Assembly: GCA_000171875.1 (NCBI GenBank)
Contig: ABHI01000002.1
Coordinates: 186,001-250,000 of the forward strand
DNA from: Flavobacteriales bacterium ALC-1
Lineage (GTDB): Bacteria > Bacteroidota > Bacteroidia > Flavobacteriales > Flavobacteriaceae
DNA: 64,000 nt
Direction of reading: 5' to 3'
The notes under the pieces are model-generated. The model was given only the letters and a program-made list of their open reading frames with translations, was not told the DNA's origin and did no database searches. A program made the translations under genes and the position numbers. Positions 1 through 9,478 of this stretch are shown here, piece after piece (position 1 is the stretch's first letter; every line of letters begins with the position of its first letter).

Positions 1-1254
1 TTTAATGATAGTTTGCGATTCAATAATTTAGAACGTGTTAATAGCTCTAATACCTATTATATCAAATCGCGATTAATTCAGAATAAAAACACAAACTTAC
101 AATTATTTCTAAATTACAGAGATTTAAAATCAGAGAATGAAACCTCTCAAAATGAGCAAAGTTTAAACAGTAGATTAAGTTACAACCAGAAGTTGTTTAA
201 TAACTTAATCCTTTGGAATACTAGCTTTGAAACCAATTCGGGAACTTTACCTCAGCAAGATTTCACCTATGTAGAAGTTGAGGCAGGACAAGGAACTTAC
301 ACTTGGATAGATTACAATGAAAATGGTATTCAAGAACTTAACGAATTTGAAATTGCTCAGTTTACAGATCAGGGCAATTATATAAGGGTACTTTTACCTA
401 ATCAGGTTTTTGTACGTACACATCAAAATCGATTGAGCCAAACTTTGACGATTAACCCACAGCAATGGGGCACGTCTAAAAACAAAACTAAAAAGTTCTT
501 TTCGCATTTCTATAATCAGACATCCTATTTAATTGATCGAAAAATTAAACGCGAAGGCAATAACTTTAATCTCAACCCATTTAAAGAAAATGAGGAAAAC
601 CAATTAGCATTAAATAATAGTGTAAGAAATGTATTGTTTTACAATAGAGGTAAGCAACGTTATACAACATCATATACTTTTTTAACAAATACAAGTCGTA
701 ATTTATTGTCTATTGGTTTTCAAGAAAATAAATTAACCAGTCATCAATTAAACTTTAATCATAAGTTTGCCACTAATTGGTTATTAAATTCACTTGCAAG
801 TATTGGAACTGATGAAAGTTTAAGTGAAAACTTTGTTAATCGAAATTTCAATATTGACGAAACTAAATTTCAACCAAAACTCTCTTATTTATTTAACGAA
901 AATGCTCAGTTTGATGTGTTTTATCAATACACTTTAAAGGAAAATACTATTGGTAGTTTAGAGTCATTGACTCAAAACAATTATGGTCTATCTTTTACAT
1001 ATAACAATACGCAAAAGATAGCCTTAACTGGTGAGTTTAACTTTTTTCAGAACGATTATGAAGGCAATGCAAATACACCTGTGGCATACCAAATGTTAGA
1101 AGGCTTGCAACCGGGTGAAAATTTCACTTGGAGTTTATTAGCACAAAAGAAACTTACCAAATTTTTAGATTTGAATCTCAATTATTTTGGCAGAAAAACA
1201 GAAACATCTAAAACAATCCATACTGGAAATATTCAGTTAAAAGCTTATTTTTAA
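1..1254 (+). CDS. C-terminal part of a large outer-membrane protein (5' end outside window)
   Basis: The reading frame is open from the first base, so this is the 3' part of a longer gene. The visible 417 residues are rich in Asn, Gln, aromatic and alternating polar/hydrophobic stretches that look like antiparallel outer-membrane beta-strands, and it ends in KAYF, an aromatic terminus typical of barrel proteins. About residue 100 there is a WIDYNENGIQELNEFE segment, an acidic NG-turn motif that I associate with very large Bacteroidota surface or outer-membrane proteins of unknown function. The internal TTG at base 13 is unlikely to be the true start because the frame continues upstream. Function is unknown. 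Confidence 0.75.
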   Translation, partial: FNDSLRFNNLERVNSSNTYYIKSRLIQNKNTNLQLFLNYRDLKSENETSQNEQSLNSRLSYNQKLFNNLILWNTSFETNSGTLPQQDFTYVEVEAGQGTYTWIDYNENGIQELNEFEIAQFTDQGNYIRVLLPNQVFVRTHQNRLSQTLTINPQQWGTSKNKTKKFFSHFYNQTSYLIDRKIKREGNNFNLNPFKENEENQLALNNSVRNVLFYNRGKQRYTTSYTFLTNTSRNLLSIGFQENKLTSHQLNFNHKFATNWLLNSLASIGTDESLSENFVNRNFNIDETKFQPKLSYLFNENAQFDVFYQYTLKENTIGSLESLTQNNYGLSFTYNNTQKIALTGEFNFFQNDYEGNANTPVAYQMLEGLQPGENFTWSLLAQKKLTKFLDLNLNYFGRKTETSKTIHTGNIQLKAYF

Positions 1255-1355
1255 AATAAAGGTATTTCTTACGCAACCTTTTTTATTAATCTGCATCTAT
1301 ATGGTACGATTGTTGTTTATTAAACAGCAATCAAAAAATCAATTAAACAATTAAT

Positions 1356-1940
1356 ATGAAAAAATCTCTATTAGCAGTAGTAATGCTGTTTGCAGTATTC
1401 AACATGAATGCGCAAGAACCCTCAGATGATGATTTATCTAAAACATCAGAAATCTCTACAAACCTTTTAGACTTAGTTGTCGCAGGAACATTAAATGTAA
1501 ATTATGAGCGCTTGTTCGACAAAAATCAATCACTTTTTTTAAGTGCAAATTTCTTTGATACTTACGGCTATTACGATGCTGGATATTTAGAAGAAAGCAC
1601 AGCTCTAAGTTTTAAGGCTGCATATAACATATACTTTTCAAAAGAGAAAGACCACGCAGGTTTTTTCTTTTACCCTCAATTAAAGGTTAGAACAGGTGAA
1701 GTAACCGTTAGAGATTATTATTACTATGATAGTGAAATAGATAGTACAGTTGAAGAAGAATTTAAATATGATGTTGGAGGCTTTTCAGCAGGTTTTGGTA
1801 TTGGTCACAAATGGATGTTTAGTAATAAATTCACCTTAACACTTAATGGTGATATTGCTAGAAACTTAGGAAATTTTGACACCGACTATTTAGATAATAT
1901 TGAGCTAAGGTTCGGTGTTAATTTTGGATATAGATTCTAA
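1356..1940 (+). CDS. Small outer-membrane beta-barrel protein, function unknown
   Basis: The 194-residue product starts with a clear Sec signal peptide (MKKSLLAVVMLFAVFNMNAQ) and the body consists of alternating-polarity strands such as ALSFKAAYNIYFSK and FTLTLNGDIARNL. It ends in GVNFGYRF, with the terminal Phe expected for BamA-dependent barrel assembly. The size suggests an eight-stranded OmpA/OmpW-like barrel. It lies 100 bases behind the upstream outer-membrane gene and ends at a strong bidirectional terminator, so it could be monocistronic. I do not recognise a specific family; the barrel assignment is an inference from sequence pattern. Confidence 0.7.
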   Translation: MKKSLLAVVMLFAVFNMNAQEPSDDDLSKTSEISTNLLDLVVAGTLNVNYERLFDKNQSLFLSANFFDTYGYYDAGYLEESTALSFKAAYNIYFSKEKDHAGFFFYPQLKVRTGEVTVRDYYYYDSEIDSTVEEEFKYDVGGFSAGFGIGHKWMFSNKFTLTLNGDIARNLGNFDTDYLDNIELRFGVNFGYRF

Positions 1941-1953
1941 ATATAGAACATGA

Positions 1954-1999
1954 CATAACTAAAAACCCCAAGCTTTTAAGCTTGGGGTTTTTAGTTATG
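1954..1999. terminator. Bidirectional terminator, 22-bp perfect inverted repeat
   Basis: Two 22-base arms are perfectly complementary with a 2-base TT loop. Each arm contains AAAAACCCCAAGCTT or its complement, so a U-rich tract follows the GC core in both directions. It sits between the convergent stop codons of the barrel protein (ending 1940) and glyS (ending 2027) and can serve both. Confidence 0.9.
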
Positions 2000-2026
2000 T
2001 GAGATTCTTACTTTTGCAAGAATTTG

Positions 2027-3565
2027 TTACATTTTCATCAGCCAATGCTTCACATCAACTTCTGCTTTTATAATAGTTTTTAAATCTTCAATCCTAACAC
2101 GTCTTTGATCCATAGTATCTCTATGACGAATGGTAACTGTGTTATCTTTTAAAGTATCATGATCTACAGTAATACAAAATGGGGTTCCAGCAGCATCTTG
2201 TCTTCTGTATCTCTTCCCAACAGTATCCTTTTCTTCATAGATGATATTAAAATCCCATTTTAAGTCTTCAACAATTTGTTTTGCAACTTCTGGTAATCCA
2301 TCCTTTTTTACCAAAGGAAATATTGCTGCTTTGGCTGGAGCTAATACTGCAGGTAGTTTTAAAACCGTACGTGTTTTACCATCTTCTAAATTCTCTTCAA
2401 CTAAAGAATTGGAGAATACCGCTAAAAACATACGATCTAAACCTATAGATGTTTCTAATACATAAGGAGTGTAACTTGCGTTATCCTCATGATCGAAATA
2501 CTGTAGTTTTTTACCAGAGAATTCTTCGTGTTGTTTTAAATCGAAATCAGTACGCGAGTGAATGCCCTCCAATTCTTTAAATCCAAATGGAAAATTAAAC
2601 TCTATATCTGTTGCAGCATCTGCGTAATGCGCTAATTTTTCGTGATCATGGAAACGATAATTCTCTTCACCTAAACCAAGAGACTTATGCCATTTTAAAC
2701 GGGTGTCTTTCCAGTAATCAAACCATTCTTTTTGTGTGCCTGGTTTAATGAAAAATTGCATTTCCATTTGTTCAAACTCACGCATTCTAAAAATAAATTG
2801 TCTAGCGACGATTTCGTTCCTAAAAGCTTTACCTGTTTGGGCAATACCAAAAGGAATTTTCATTCGTCCAGTTTTCTGTACATTTAGAAAATTCACAAAT
2901 ATACCTTGAGCTGTTTCTGGTCTTAAATACAAGTCCATTGCAGATTCTGCAGAAGCCCCTAATTTGGTACCAAACATTAAATTGAATTGCTTTACGTCTG
3001 TCCAATTTTTACTTCCAGAAACAGGACATACAATGCCTAGGTCTAGAATAAGTTGTTTAAATCCTTCTAAATCACTTTCCTCCTGAACTCTGGTTAATTC
3101 AACAGTAATATCATCTATTTGTTTTTGACGACGAAGCACATTACCATTTGTAGATCTAAACTCATTTTCATCAAAAGCATCACCAAATCGTTTTTTTGCT
3201 TTGGCAACATCTTTATTTATTTTCTGTAGAATCTTCTCTCTAAAGTCTTCTACCAATACATCTGCTCTGTAACGCTTTTTAGAATCTTTATTATCTATTA
3301 AAGGATCATTAAACGCATCTACATGCCCAGAAGCTTTCCAAGTTGTTGGATGCATAAAGATTGCAGCATCTATACCTACAATATTATCATGCATTTGCAC
3401 CATGGCTTTCCACCAATAGTCACGTATGTTCTTCTTTAATTCTGCTCCGTTTTGTGCATAATCATACACAGCACTTAAGCCATCGTAAATTTCACTACTC
3501 TGAAATACATAACCATACTCCTTTGCGTGAGAGATTACTTTTTTAAATTTATCGTCATTTGCCAT
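2027..3565 (-). CDS. glyS: Glycine--tRNA ligase, single-chain (alpha2) type
   Basis: This 512-residue class II synthetase charges tRNA-Gly with glycine in the cytoplasm. The eukaryote/archaea-like dimeric form is recognised by its N-terminal SSEIYDGLSAVYDY and GSKNWTDVKQFNLMF segments, the motif 2 region GKAFRNEIVARQFIFRMREF with nearby EMQFF, and the C-terminal anticodon domain (FPLVKKDGLPEVAKQIVEDL, DTVGKRYRRQDAAGTPF). Its length matches the Bacteroidota form and there is no separate alpha/beta pair. The start ATG is at 3565, just downstream of a terminator that isolates it from the gene upstream. It converges on the small barrel gene. Function is certain from sequence. Confidence 0.97.
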   Translation of the reverse strand: MANDDKFKKVISHAKEYGYVFQSSEIYDGLSAVYDYAQNGAELKKNIRDYWWKAMVQMHDNIVGIDAAIFMHPTTWKASGHVDAFNDPLIDNKDSKKRYRADVLVEDFREKILQKINKDVAKAKKRFGDAFDENEFRSTNGNVLRRQKQIDDITVELTRVQEESDLEGFKQLILDLGIVCPVSGSKNWTDVKQFNLMFGTKLGASAESAMDLYLRPETAQGIFVNFLNVQKTGRMKIPFGIAQTGKAFRNEIVARQFIFRMREFEQMEMQFFIKPGTQKEWFDYWKDTRLKWHKSLGLGEENYRFHDHEKLAHYADAATDIEFNFPFGFKELEGIHSRTDFDLKQHEEFSGKKLQYFDHEDNASYTPYVLETSIGLDRMFLAVFSNSLVEENLEDGKTRTVLKLPAVLAPAKAAIFPLVKKDGLPEVAKQIVEDLKWDFNIIYEEKDTVGKRYRRQDAAGTPFCITVDHDTLKDNTVTIRHRDTMDQRRVRIEDLKTIIKAEVDVKHWLMKM

Positions 3566-3576
3566 GCTGCAAAAAT

Positions 3577-3609
3577 AAAAAACCGCACTGATTAATAGAG
3601 CGGTTTTTA
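3577..3609 (-). terminator. Minus-strand intrinsic terminator
   Basis: On the minus strand AAAAACCGCTCT pairs with AGTGCGGTTTTTT around an ATTAATC loop, with one internal mismatch, and a T-rich tract follows. It lies between the stop of the coiled-coil protein (3628) and the start of glyS (3565), so it ends the upstream transcript. Confidence 0.8.
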
Positions 3610-3627
3610 GAAAATTATGTAGTTAGT

Positions 3628-4512
3628 CTATTTTAATTTTATACTTGTGCTACCTAGTTTTGTGTTTTCATGAAAAACATTGACAAAGTAATACCCTTTT
3701 AAGAAAGGTTTATCTTCATCTTCTGCCACAATTGCTGTACAGATTTCTAGGTTTTTATTATTGTAATTAATAATTTCTTTTTTACTGTAAATTAAAGAAG
3801 ATTCACCAAAAACAACTTCTCCTTTATCGGAAACTACATTACCATCTGGACTTACTACTTGAATGTAAATGGCTTTTCTCCCCTTTTCAGTTAGTGGGTT
3901 TTCTGATAAGGTAATACAAACATCAATTGCATTGGCACGTCTCGCCTTTTCCGTAAATCGTTTTTTACCCGATTTTAATTTGTAGGCTTGAGCCTTTAAA
4001 TTGTTGGCTTTTAATACAGCAGCGATGTCAATGGTTTTATTTAAAGAATCGTTAGCTTCTTCTAACTCGTTAATAGCTAAGGTTTTCTTTTTAATCGTGT
4101 TTTGGGCGTATCGCTTTTCTCTCTGTAATTTTAAATTAGCAGAGTTTAAAGAGTCAATAGTACTAAGTAATACTTTACTCTTAGATTTTAAAATTGAAAG
4201 GTGGTTTTTATATTTAGTGATAATTGATAAATCACTTTTTAGTAGTCGTAAAGAATCTAAGGTATTCTTAGTTTCAAGTTTTGCTTCTTGAAGTTTTGAA
4301 CCCATTAGAGTATAGTCTTCATTCAATTCGTCATAACTTACTAACATCTCAGATAATTCATTCTCTATCAAAGATTTTTCTTGTTTTAAAAACTCTTCGT
4401 AAGATTTAATTGATTTATAGTTGGTGAAACTATAAATACCTAAACAAGTTAAAACGACCAATAAAGAACCTATAATTAATCTGTAGTTAAATATGTGAGG
4501 ACTAACTATCAT
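3628..4512 (-). CDS. Membrane-anchored coiled-coil protein, function unknown
   Basis: The 294-residue protein has one N-terminal membrane segment (about residues 9-30, YRLIIGSLLVVLTCLGIYSF) followed by a long heptad-rich coiled coil from about residue 35 to 165 (KSYEEFLKQEKSLIENELSE, then repeated L/K/E/S blocks). The C-terminal 110 residues form a compact beta-rich domain containing RRANAIDVCITLSENPLTEK, GRKAIYIQVVSPDGNVV and GYYFVNVFHENTKLGS. The layout suggests an inner-membrane anchored periplasmic protein with a rod and a distal domain. I believe it is conserved in flavobacteria but uncharacterised. It is transcribed divergently from the comF-like gene. Confidence 0.7.
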   Translation of the reverse strand: MIVSPHIFNYRLIIGSLLVVLTCLGIYSFTNYKSIKSYEEFLKQEKSLIENELSEMLVSYDELNEDYTLMGSKLQEAKLETKNTLDSLRLLKSDLSIITKYKNHLSILKSKSKVLLSTIDSLNSANLKLQREKRYAQNTIKKKTLAINELEEANDSLNKTIDIAAVLKANNLKAQAYKLKSGKKRFTEKARRANAIDVCITLSENPLTEKGRKAIYIQVVSPDGNVVSDKGEVVFGESSLIYSKKEIINYNNKNLEICTAIVAEDEDKPFLKGYYFVNVFHENTKLGSTSIKLK

Positions 4513-4578
4513 TATTAATTTCTTAATTTAAAGCGAAATTAGAGTTAATTAAAGTGTAATTTTATTTTAATCGATTAA

Positions 4579-5259
4579 GTGATAATAAATTTGTTGAACT
4601 TGTTTTTTCCTGCGGTTTGTGAAGCATGTAATACTGTTTTAGGCGATAATGAAACTGTTGTTTGTATTTCTTGCCGACATCAACTACCTGTTACCAACTT
4701 TCATTTTGATAATTCTGAAACTGTTAAAAAAATAGTTTATGGTCGTGTACGACTTAAAAATGCTACGGCATTATTACACTTTTCTAAAAAAGGAATTGTA
4801 CAACAATTATTACATAATTTAAAATATAGAGGTCATGAACAAATTAGTACGTTTTTAGGTCAATGGCTTGGAGCAGAACTTAACACAATTAAAGCATATA
4901 GTAATATAGATGTGGTAATACCTGTGCCATTATATAAAACCAAATTGCGACGACGTGGCTACAATCAAGTTACTAAATTTGGAAAGGAAATTGCTAAAGC
5001 TTTAAATGCAACCTACAACGATACCGTTTTAGTTAAAACTAAATCCACAAAAACGCAAGTATTTAAAGGGCGCTTAACACGATGGAATGATGATGGAGCA
5101 TTATTCAGTATTACAGAAAACGCATCTCTAAAAGGCAAACATGTTTTACTTGTTGATGATATTATTACAACTGGTGCAACGGTAGAAGCTTGTGCAACTG
5201 TTTTGTTAAAAATTGATAATATTAAGTTAAGTCTTGCTACAATGGCAATTGCGGATTGA
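4579..5259 (+). CDS. ComF family phosphoribosyltransferase-like protein
   Basis: The 226-residue protein begins with a double-zinc-ribbon-like segment (Cys14, Cys17, Cys29, Cys32: CEAC and CISC) followed by a PRTase fold. The PRPP-binding loop is visible near the C-terminus as VLLVDDIITTGATVEAC and the RRRGYNQ signature typical of ComF proteins is near residue 125. ComF/GntX proteins take part in DNA uptake in naturally competent bacteria, but many Bacteroidota carry one without proven competence. The start is a GTG at 4579; no ATG lies nearby. It is transcribed away from the coiled-coil gene. Confidence 0.88.
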   Translation: MIINLLNLFFPAVCEACNTVLGDNETVVCISCRHQLPVTNFHFDNSETVKKIVYGRVRLKNATALLHFSKKGIVQQLLHNLKYRGHEQISTFLGQWLGAELNTIKAYSNIDVVIPVPLYKTKLRRRGYNQVTKFGKEIAKALNATYNDTVLVKTKSTKTQVFKGRLTRWNDDGALFSITENASLKGKHVLLVDDIITTGATVEACATVLLKIDNIKLSLATMAIAD

Positions 5260-5314
5260 TTTCTTCGTTTCTTACAAAGAAAATTGTTTCTTTGTGCTAA
5301 ATCATTTTGTGTAG

Positions 5315-6925
5315 ATGCGTTTACCTTTAATGCGAATTTTAAGTTTTATTTCTATTGCCATAATCGTTGTGAGTTGTGCCAATCGTGGTACTCCAACTGG
5401 TGGTGAAAAAGATGAAGATCCACCTATAATATTAAAAGAGGTTCCAGAAAACTTTTCGACCAACTTTAACGGTAATGAGATTAAGATTTATTTTGATGAA
5501 TATGTTAAAATTAAAAATCTCCGTAAACAACTGATAATTTCTCCTCCAATGGATATAGATCCAGTTGTTACTCCTATGAGTGGTGCTAGTACATATATTT
5601 CAATTAAAATAAAAGATACTTTACAGGCCAATACAACTTATGCCTTTAATTTTGGAGAAAGTATTGTCGATAATAATGAAGAAAACCCTTATCCTTATTA
5701 CAGATACGTGTTTTCAACTGGTGAGACTATTGATTCTTTATCCGTAAAAGGTTTTGTTACAGATGCCTTATTAGAAGAGCCAGATACATTCATTTCTGTA
5801 ATGCTATACGATGTAGATTCTACCTATACTGACTCTATTGTATATAAAGAAAAGCCAAGATACATCACGAATACTTTAGATAGCTTGACAACATTTAATA
5901 TAGAGAATATAAAAGCAGGAACTTATAAATTAATTGCACTAAAGGATAAAAATGGTAATTATAAATTTGACCAAAAGACTGATAAAATAGGCTATAAAGA
6001 GAATTACATAACTGTACCTACGGATTCAACCTATAAATTAACATTATTTAATGAAGACGTTAATTTTAAAGCTGTAAAACCTAAACAGGATGGTGAAAAC
6101 AGAATTATGTTTCCTTATGAGGGAGATTATGAAACGATGCGAATTAAGGTATTAGGTGAGACTCCAGAGGGTTATGAATCTCGAGTTGTTAAAGATAAAA
6201 CAACAGATACTTTGTATTATTGGTATAAACCAAAGTTTGAAATTGACACTACTTTTTTTATTGTTACGAATGAAAAATACGTAGATACTTTTAAACATCG
6301 TTTTAGGTCTCTGGAAGCAGATTCTCTAAACATTAAAGCTTTAGCAACAGGAACTTTAAACTTTGATCAAGATTTTACTGTTGAAGCCAATATACCTTTG
6401 ACTAAAATTGACACTTCAAAAATTAAATTGATAGATAAAGATTCCTTGGTTGTGCCTTACAAGGTAGAATATGATTCTATTTTTAATCGTTACAAATTTC
6501 CTATTGATAAACAAGAAGGACAAAAGTATTTTTTCGAAATGTTACCAGGTACATTTACCGATTTTTATGAAGGCACTAATAAAGACACTTTAAATTATGC
6601 CTTAAGAACAAAAATGAAATCAGAATATGGTAATTTAAGAGTGAATCTTAGAAATGCTAAATTTCCATTAATAGTTCAATTGGTAAACGACAAAGGTGTT
6701 GTGATATATGAAAAATTTACCACAGAGTTACCTATAATAGATTTTACAGATGTGTCACCAAGACAATATGCTCTACGTGTTATTTTTGATGCTAATGGCA
6801 ATGGGAAATATGATACAGGGAATTATTTGCTAGGCATTCAGCCAGAACGTGTCAGTTATTCTAAACCTATTGAAGAAGTTAGGGCCAGCTTCGATTGGAT
6901 TATCGATTTTACGCTTCTAGATTAA
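5315..6925 (+). CDS. Ig-like domain lipoprotein
   Basis: The 536-residue product has a lipoprotein signal (RILSFISIAIIVVSC, lipidated Cys21) followed by NRGTPTGGEKDEDPP, a flexible acidic linker. The next 100 residues (GNEIKIYFDEYVKIKNLRKQ, then TTYAFNFGESIVDNNE) match the bacterial Ig-like (SbsA-type) domain, followed by further beta-sandwich modules containing FDANGNGKYDTGNYLLG, a repeat-like turn also seen as LKDKNGNYKFDQKTDKIG. It is probably an outer-membrane lipoprotein of unknown role. Either Met1 or Met6 could be the start. Its 3' end overlaps the convergent amidase gene by 17 bases. Confidence 0.82.
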   Translation: MRLPLMRILSFISIAIIVVSCANRGTPTGGEKDEDPPIILKEVPENFSTNFNGNEIKIYFDEYVKIKNLRKQLIISPPMDIDPVVTPMSGASTYISIKIKDTLQANTTYAFNFGESIVDNNEENPYPYYRYVFSTGETIDSLSVKGFVTDALLEEPDTFISVMLYDVDSTYTDSIVYKEKPRYITNTLDSLTTFNIENIKAGTYKLIALKDKNGNYKFDQKTDKIGYKENYITVPTDSTYKLTLFNEDVNFKAVKPKQDGENRIMFPYEGDYETMRIKVLGETPEGYESRVVKDKTTDTLYYWYKPKFEIDTTFFIVTNEKYVDTFKHRFRSLEADSLNIKALATGTLNFDQDFTVEANIPLTKIDTSKIKLIDKDSLVVPYKVEYDSIFNRYKFPIDKQEGQKYFFEMLPGTFTDFYEGTNKDTLNYALRTKMKSEYGNLRVNLRNAKFPLIVQLVNDKGVVIYEKFTTELPIIDFTDVSPRQYALRVIFDANGNGKYDTGNYLLGIQPERVSYSKPIEEVRASFDWIIDFTLLD

Positions 6926-7691
6926 AATTGTCTTTATCATTTAAGAAGTTCAACTTCTCTCTATATTTTTTAATGTGCCCTTTTTCTAAAACAACTATTT
7001 CTGTAGCTTCTTTATTATAAGGAATTGAGTCCATTCTATCACCTAAAACATCATAAGCTCCTGAATGTCCAGAATATTCATAATTATTGTCATCTAAACC
7101 AACACGATTTACTCCAATGCAATACGCCATATTTTCAATAGCTCTCGCTTTTAAAAGTGCATCCCAAGCACCTACTCTCACTTTAGGCCAATTAGCTACA
7201 TAAAGTAGAAGGTCATAACTCTCAACATTTCTTGCCCAAACAGGGAAGCGTAAATCGTAACAAATTAAAGGACAGATTTTCCAACCTTTATAATCTAAAA
7301 CTATTTTTTCTGTGCCAGCTGTATACACTTTATGTTCACCTGCTAAAGTAAAGGTATGCCGCTTATCATATTGGGTAATTTTACCAGAAGGTTCTATAAA
7401 TACTAAACGATTGTAATAGTTATTATTTTCAGTAATCACTAAACTGCCAACAATAGCAGTTTGCTTTTCTTTGGCTTTGGTTTTAAGCCAAGCTATGGTT
7501 TCTCCATTCATAGTTTCAGCAACTTCTGAAGCATTCATGGTAAAACCAGATGTAAACATTTCTGGTAAAACAATAAGATCAACACTAGTTGTAATAGCAT
7601 TGATCTTATCATTTAGTAAGTGTCTATTTTCTGTTGGATTTTCCCAACTTAATTGAGTTTGTATTAAAGCAACGGTTAGGGAGGTGCTCAT
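6909..7691 (-). CDS. Nitrilase-family omega-amidase (Nit2/YafV-like)
   Basis: The 260-residue carbon-nitrogen hydrolase shows the Glu-Lys-Cys catalytic triad at Glu44 (LPEMFTSGF), Lys110 (YDKRHTF) and Cys144 (CYDLRFPVW). The closest family is the omega-amidase that hydrolyses alpha-ketoglutaramate or alpha-ketosuccinamate to the keto acid and ammonia, repairing products of glutamine or methionine transamination. This fits the methionine-type aminotransferase two genes upstream, transcribed the same way; together they could complete a methionine salvage route. The gene follows the K/E-rich gene by 3 bases. Cytoplasmic; no signal peptide. Confidence 0.9.
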   Translation of the reverse strand: MSTSLTVALIQTQLSWENPTENRHLLNDKINAITTSVDLIVLPEMFTSGFTMNASEVAETMNGETIAWLKTKAKEKQTAIVGSLVITENNNYYNRLVFIEPSGKITQYDKRHTFTLAGEHKVYTAGTEKIVLDYKGWKICPLICYDLRFPVWARNVESYDLLLYVANWPKVRVGAWDALLKARAIENMAYCIGVNRVGLDDNNYEYSGHSGAYDVLGDRMDSIPYNKEATEIVVLEKGHIKKYREKLNFLNDKDNFNLEA

Positions 7692-7694
7692 GAT

Positions 7695-8183
7695 TTACAT
7701 TTTACGTTTAGCTTTTTCTAATTTTTCTGTCATTTTTTCTAGCTTTTCTAGCCATTTTCTTTCATCTTCAGGAGATAATTTTCCTTTTCTTTTTAGCTTT
7801 TCGTATTTCTTTTGACCTTTCTTAAGATTACTTTGCGCTTTCTCAAACTTCTTTTGAAGTTTCTCTTTTCTCTTTAACTCCTTTTCAGCTTTATTTTGCG
7901 CTTTTTCTGCCTTTTTTTGTGCTTTTTCTGCCTTTTTCGCCTCTTTTTCGAGTTTTTTGGCTTCTTTTTCAGCTTTTTCTTGCATTTTTATTTTCTCTGA
8001 AATAGTAGCAGCTTGTTTTAAAATAGCCTCTTTTTCTTCAAGATTCAGAGTTTCAGTAACATCTTCTCCGTTAAGAAAGATTTTTTCTTTTTTAACTTCA
8101 TAAACCTTCCCATCTTTTTTCACCTCTTGAGCAAAAGATGTTAGTGTAAATGCTAAGCATAAAAGTATAATATAATTCTTCAT
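7695..8183 (-). CDS. Secreted Lys/Glu-rich coiled-coil protein
   Basis: The chosen ATG at 8183 gives 162 residues starting with a signal peptide (MKNYIILLCLAFTLTSFAQ); an upstream extension of 11 residues would hide it. After a short region (KDGKVYEVKKEKIFLNGEDV) the protein is almost entirely Lys, Glu and Ala from about residue 60, with repeats of the type KKAEKAQKKAEKAQ, predicting one long charged helix or coiled coil. It lies between an aminotransferase and an amidase on the same strand and is probably cotranscribed. Function is unknown; the composition can give spurious matches to TolA-like proteins. Confidence 0.7.
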   Translation of the reverse strand: MKNYIILLCLAFTLTSFAQEVKKDGKVYEVKKEKIFLNGEDVTETLNLEEKEAILKQAATISEKIKMQEKAEKEAKKLEKEAKKAEKAQKKAEKAQNKAEKELKRKEKLQKKFEKAQSNLKKGQKKYEKLKRKGKLSPEDERKWLEKLEKMTEKLEKAKRKM

Positions 8184-8247
8184 ATGGTTTTGTTTTTGTG
8201 TTCTTAAATAAGACACAGAAAAATACGAAAAGTAACTTAGAAGCGAT

Positions 8248-9390
8248 TTAAATTCTACATAAAATTTCTGCAGCTTTTACTAATGTCTCTTCAGTCTTAG
8301 CAAAACAGAAACGTAAGACTTTATCATCTTTACTATTGTCATTAAAAACGGAAAGCGGAATAGAAGCAATCTTAAATTCCTCAGTTAAGCGTTTAGCATA
8401 ATCAACATCATATTCATTTGTAATGTTTGAATAATCCAAAACTTGAAAATAAGTACCTTGAGATGGTTTGAACTTAAATCGTGATTTTGAAATCAAACTC
8501 AAAAACAAATCACGCTTTTGTTGAAAAAATGTATTCAATTCTAAATAGGTTTCTGCATCTTGCATATAATCCGCAATACCTTTTTGGGCAGGATGATTAA
8601 CCGAAAAGACATTAAACTGATGTACTTTTCTAAACTCAATCATTAGTGCTTCTGGAGCACAACAGTAACCGATTTTCCAACCTGTATTATGAAATGTTTT
8701 TCCGAAAGAAGCTGTAATGAAAGAACGCTGTTTTAAATCTTCAAATAAACAGGCACTTTGGTGTCGCACTTCATCAAATACAATGTGCTCATAGACTTCG
8801 TCGCTGAGTACAATAATATTAGTGTCTTTAGTTAGTTTTTGAAGCTGAAGCATATCGGCTGCAGACCAGATGGTTCCACTTGGATTGTGTGGTGAATTAA
8901 TAATTATTAGCTTTGTTTTTGACGATATTTTAGAAGCCACTTCGTTCCAATCTACGGTATAACCTGGTGCTGAAAGTTGTATAGAAATAGTTTTTCCACC
9001 ATTAACTTCAATAGCAGGTTGATAACAATCGTAAGCAGGTTTAAAAATAATAACTTCATCATTTGGTCTTATAAAAGCAGAAATGATTGTATAGATAGCT
9101 TGTGTTGCTCCAGCTGTTACTGTAATTTCTTTTTCAGGATGATAAGTGCTTTTATAAAGCAATTCATACTTATTGGAAATAGCGATAAGCAAATCTATAT
9201 TTCCAGCCATTGGTGCATATTGGTTATATCCATTATTCATAGCATTAGCGACCAAGTCATTTAACTTTTGAGAGCTTGGGTAATTAGGAAAGCCTTGAGA
9301 GAGGTTTATGGCATTATATTCTTTTGCCAAAGCACTCATTACTGTGAAAATTGTAGTGCCTACATTTGGTAGTTTAGATTGAATATTCAT
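8248..9390 (-). CDS. PLP-dependent methionine-type aminotransferase (YbdL-like)
   Basis: This 380-residue fold-type I aminotransferase resembles E. coli YbdL and kynurenine aminotransferases along its length, for example LPNVGTTIFTVMSALA, INLSQGFPNYP, NSPHNPSGTIW and SDEVYEHIVFD. The PLP-binding lysine is Lys231 in SFGKTFHNTGWKIGY and the substrate carboxylate Arg lies in VLRFCFAK near the C-terminus. The family transaminates methionine, aromatic residues or kynurenine with keto acids. The downstream omega-amidase would handle the amide keto acid formed if glutamine is the amino donor. A tryptophan dioxygenase elsewhere in the window makes kynurenine activity a possible alternative. Transcribed divergently from the S46 peptidase. 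Confidence 0.9.
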   Translation of the reverse strand: MNIQSKLPNVGTTIFTVMSALAKEYNAINLSQGFPNYPSSQKLNDLVANAMNNGYNQYAPMAGNIDLLIAISNKYELLYKSTYHPEKEITVTAGATQAIYTIISAFIRPNDEVIIFKPAYDCYQPAIEVNGGKTISIQLSAPGYTVDWNEVASKISSKTKLIIINSPHNPSGTIWSAADMLQLQKLTKDTNIIVLSDEVYEHIVFDEVRHQSACLFEDLKQRSFITASFGKTFHNTGWKIGYCCAPEALMIEFRKVHQFNVFSVNHPAQKGIADYMQDAETYLELNTFFQQKRDLFLSLISKSRFKFKPSQGTYFQVLDYSNITNEYDVDYAKRLTEEFKIASIPLSVFNDNSKDDKVLRFCFAKTEETLVKAAEILCRI

Positions 9391-9478
9391 AAAATGGACT
9401 GGTCGTTTTAAATGCCAAAAATCTAAAGATATAAAACCCTCTTTTTTTATCTTTACAAAAATTCAAAAAATAATAATC

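Noticed and set aside
5274..5295. ACAAAGAAA/TTTCTTTGT hairpin between comF-like and Ig-like lipoprotein genes
   Set aside because: The 9-bp stem is AT-rich, has a 4-base loop and no T run behind it, so it is neither a convincing terminator nor an operator.
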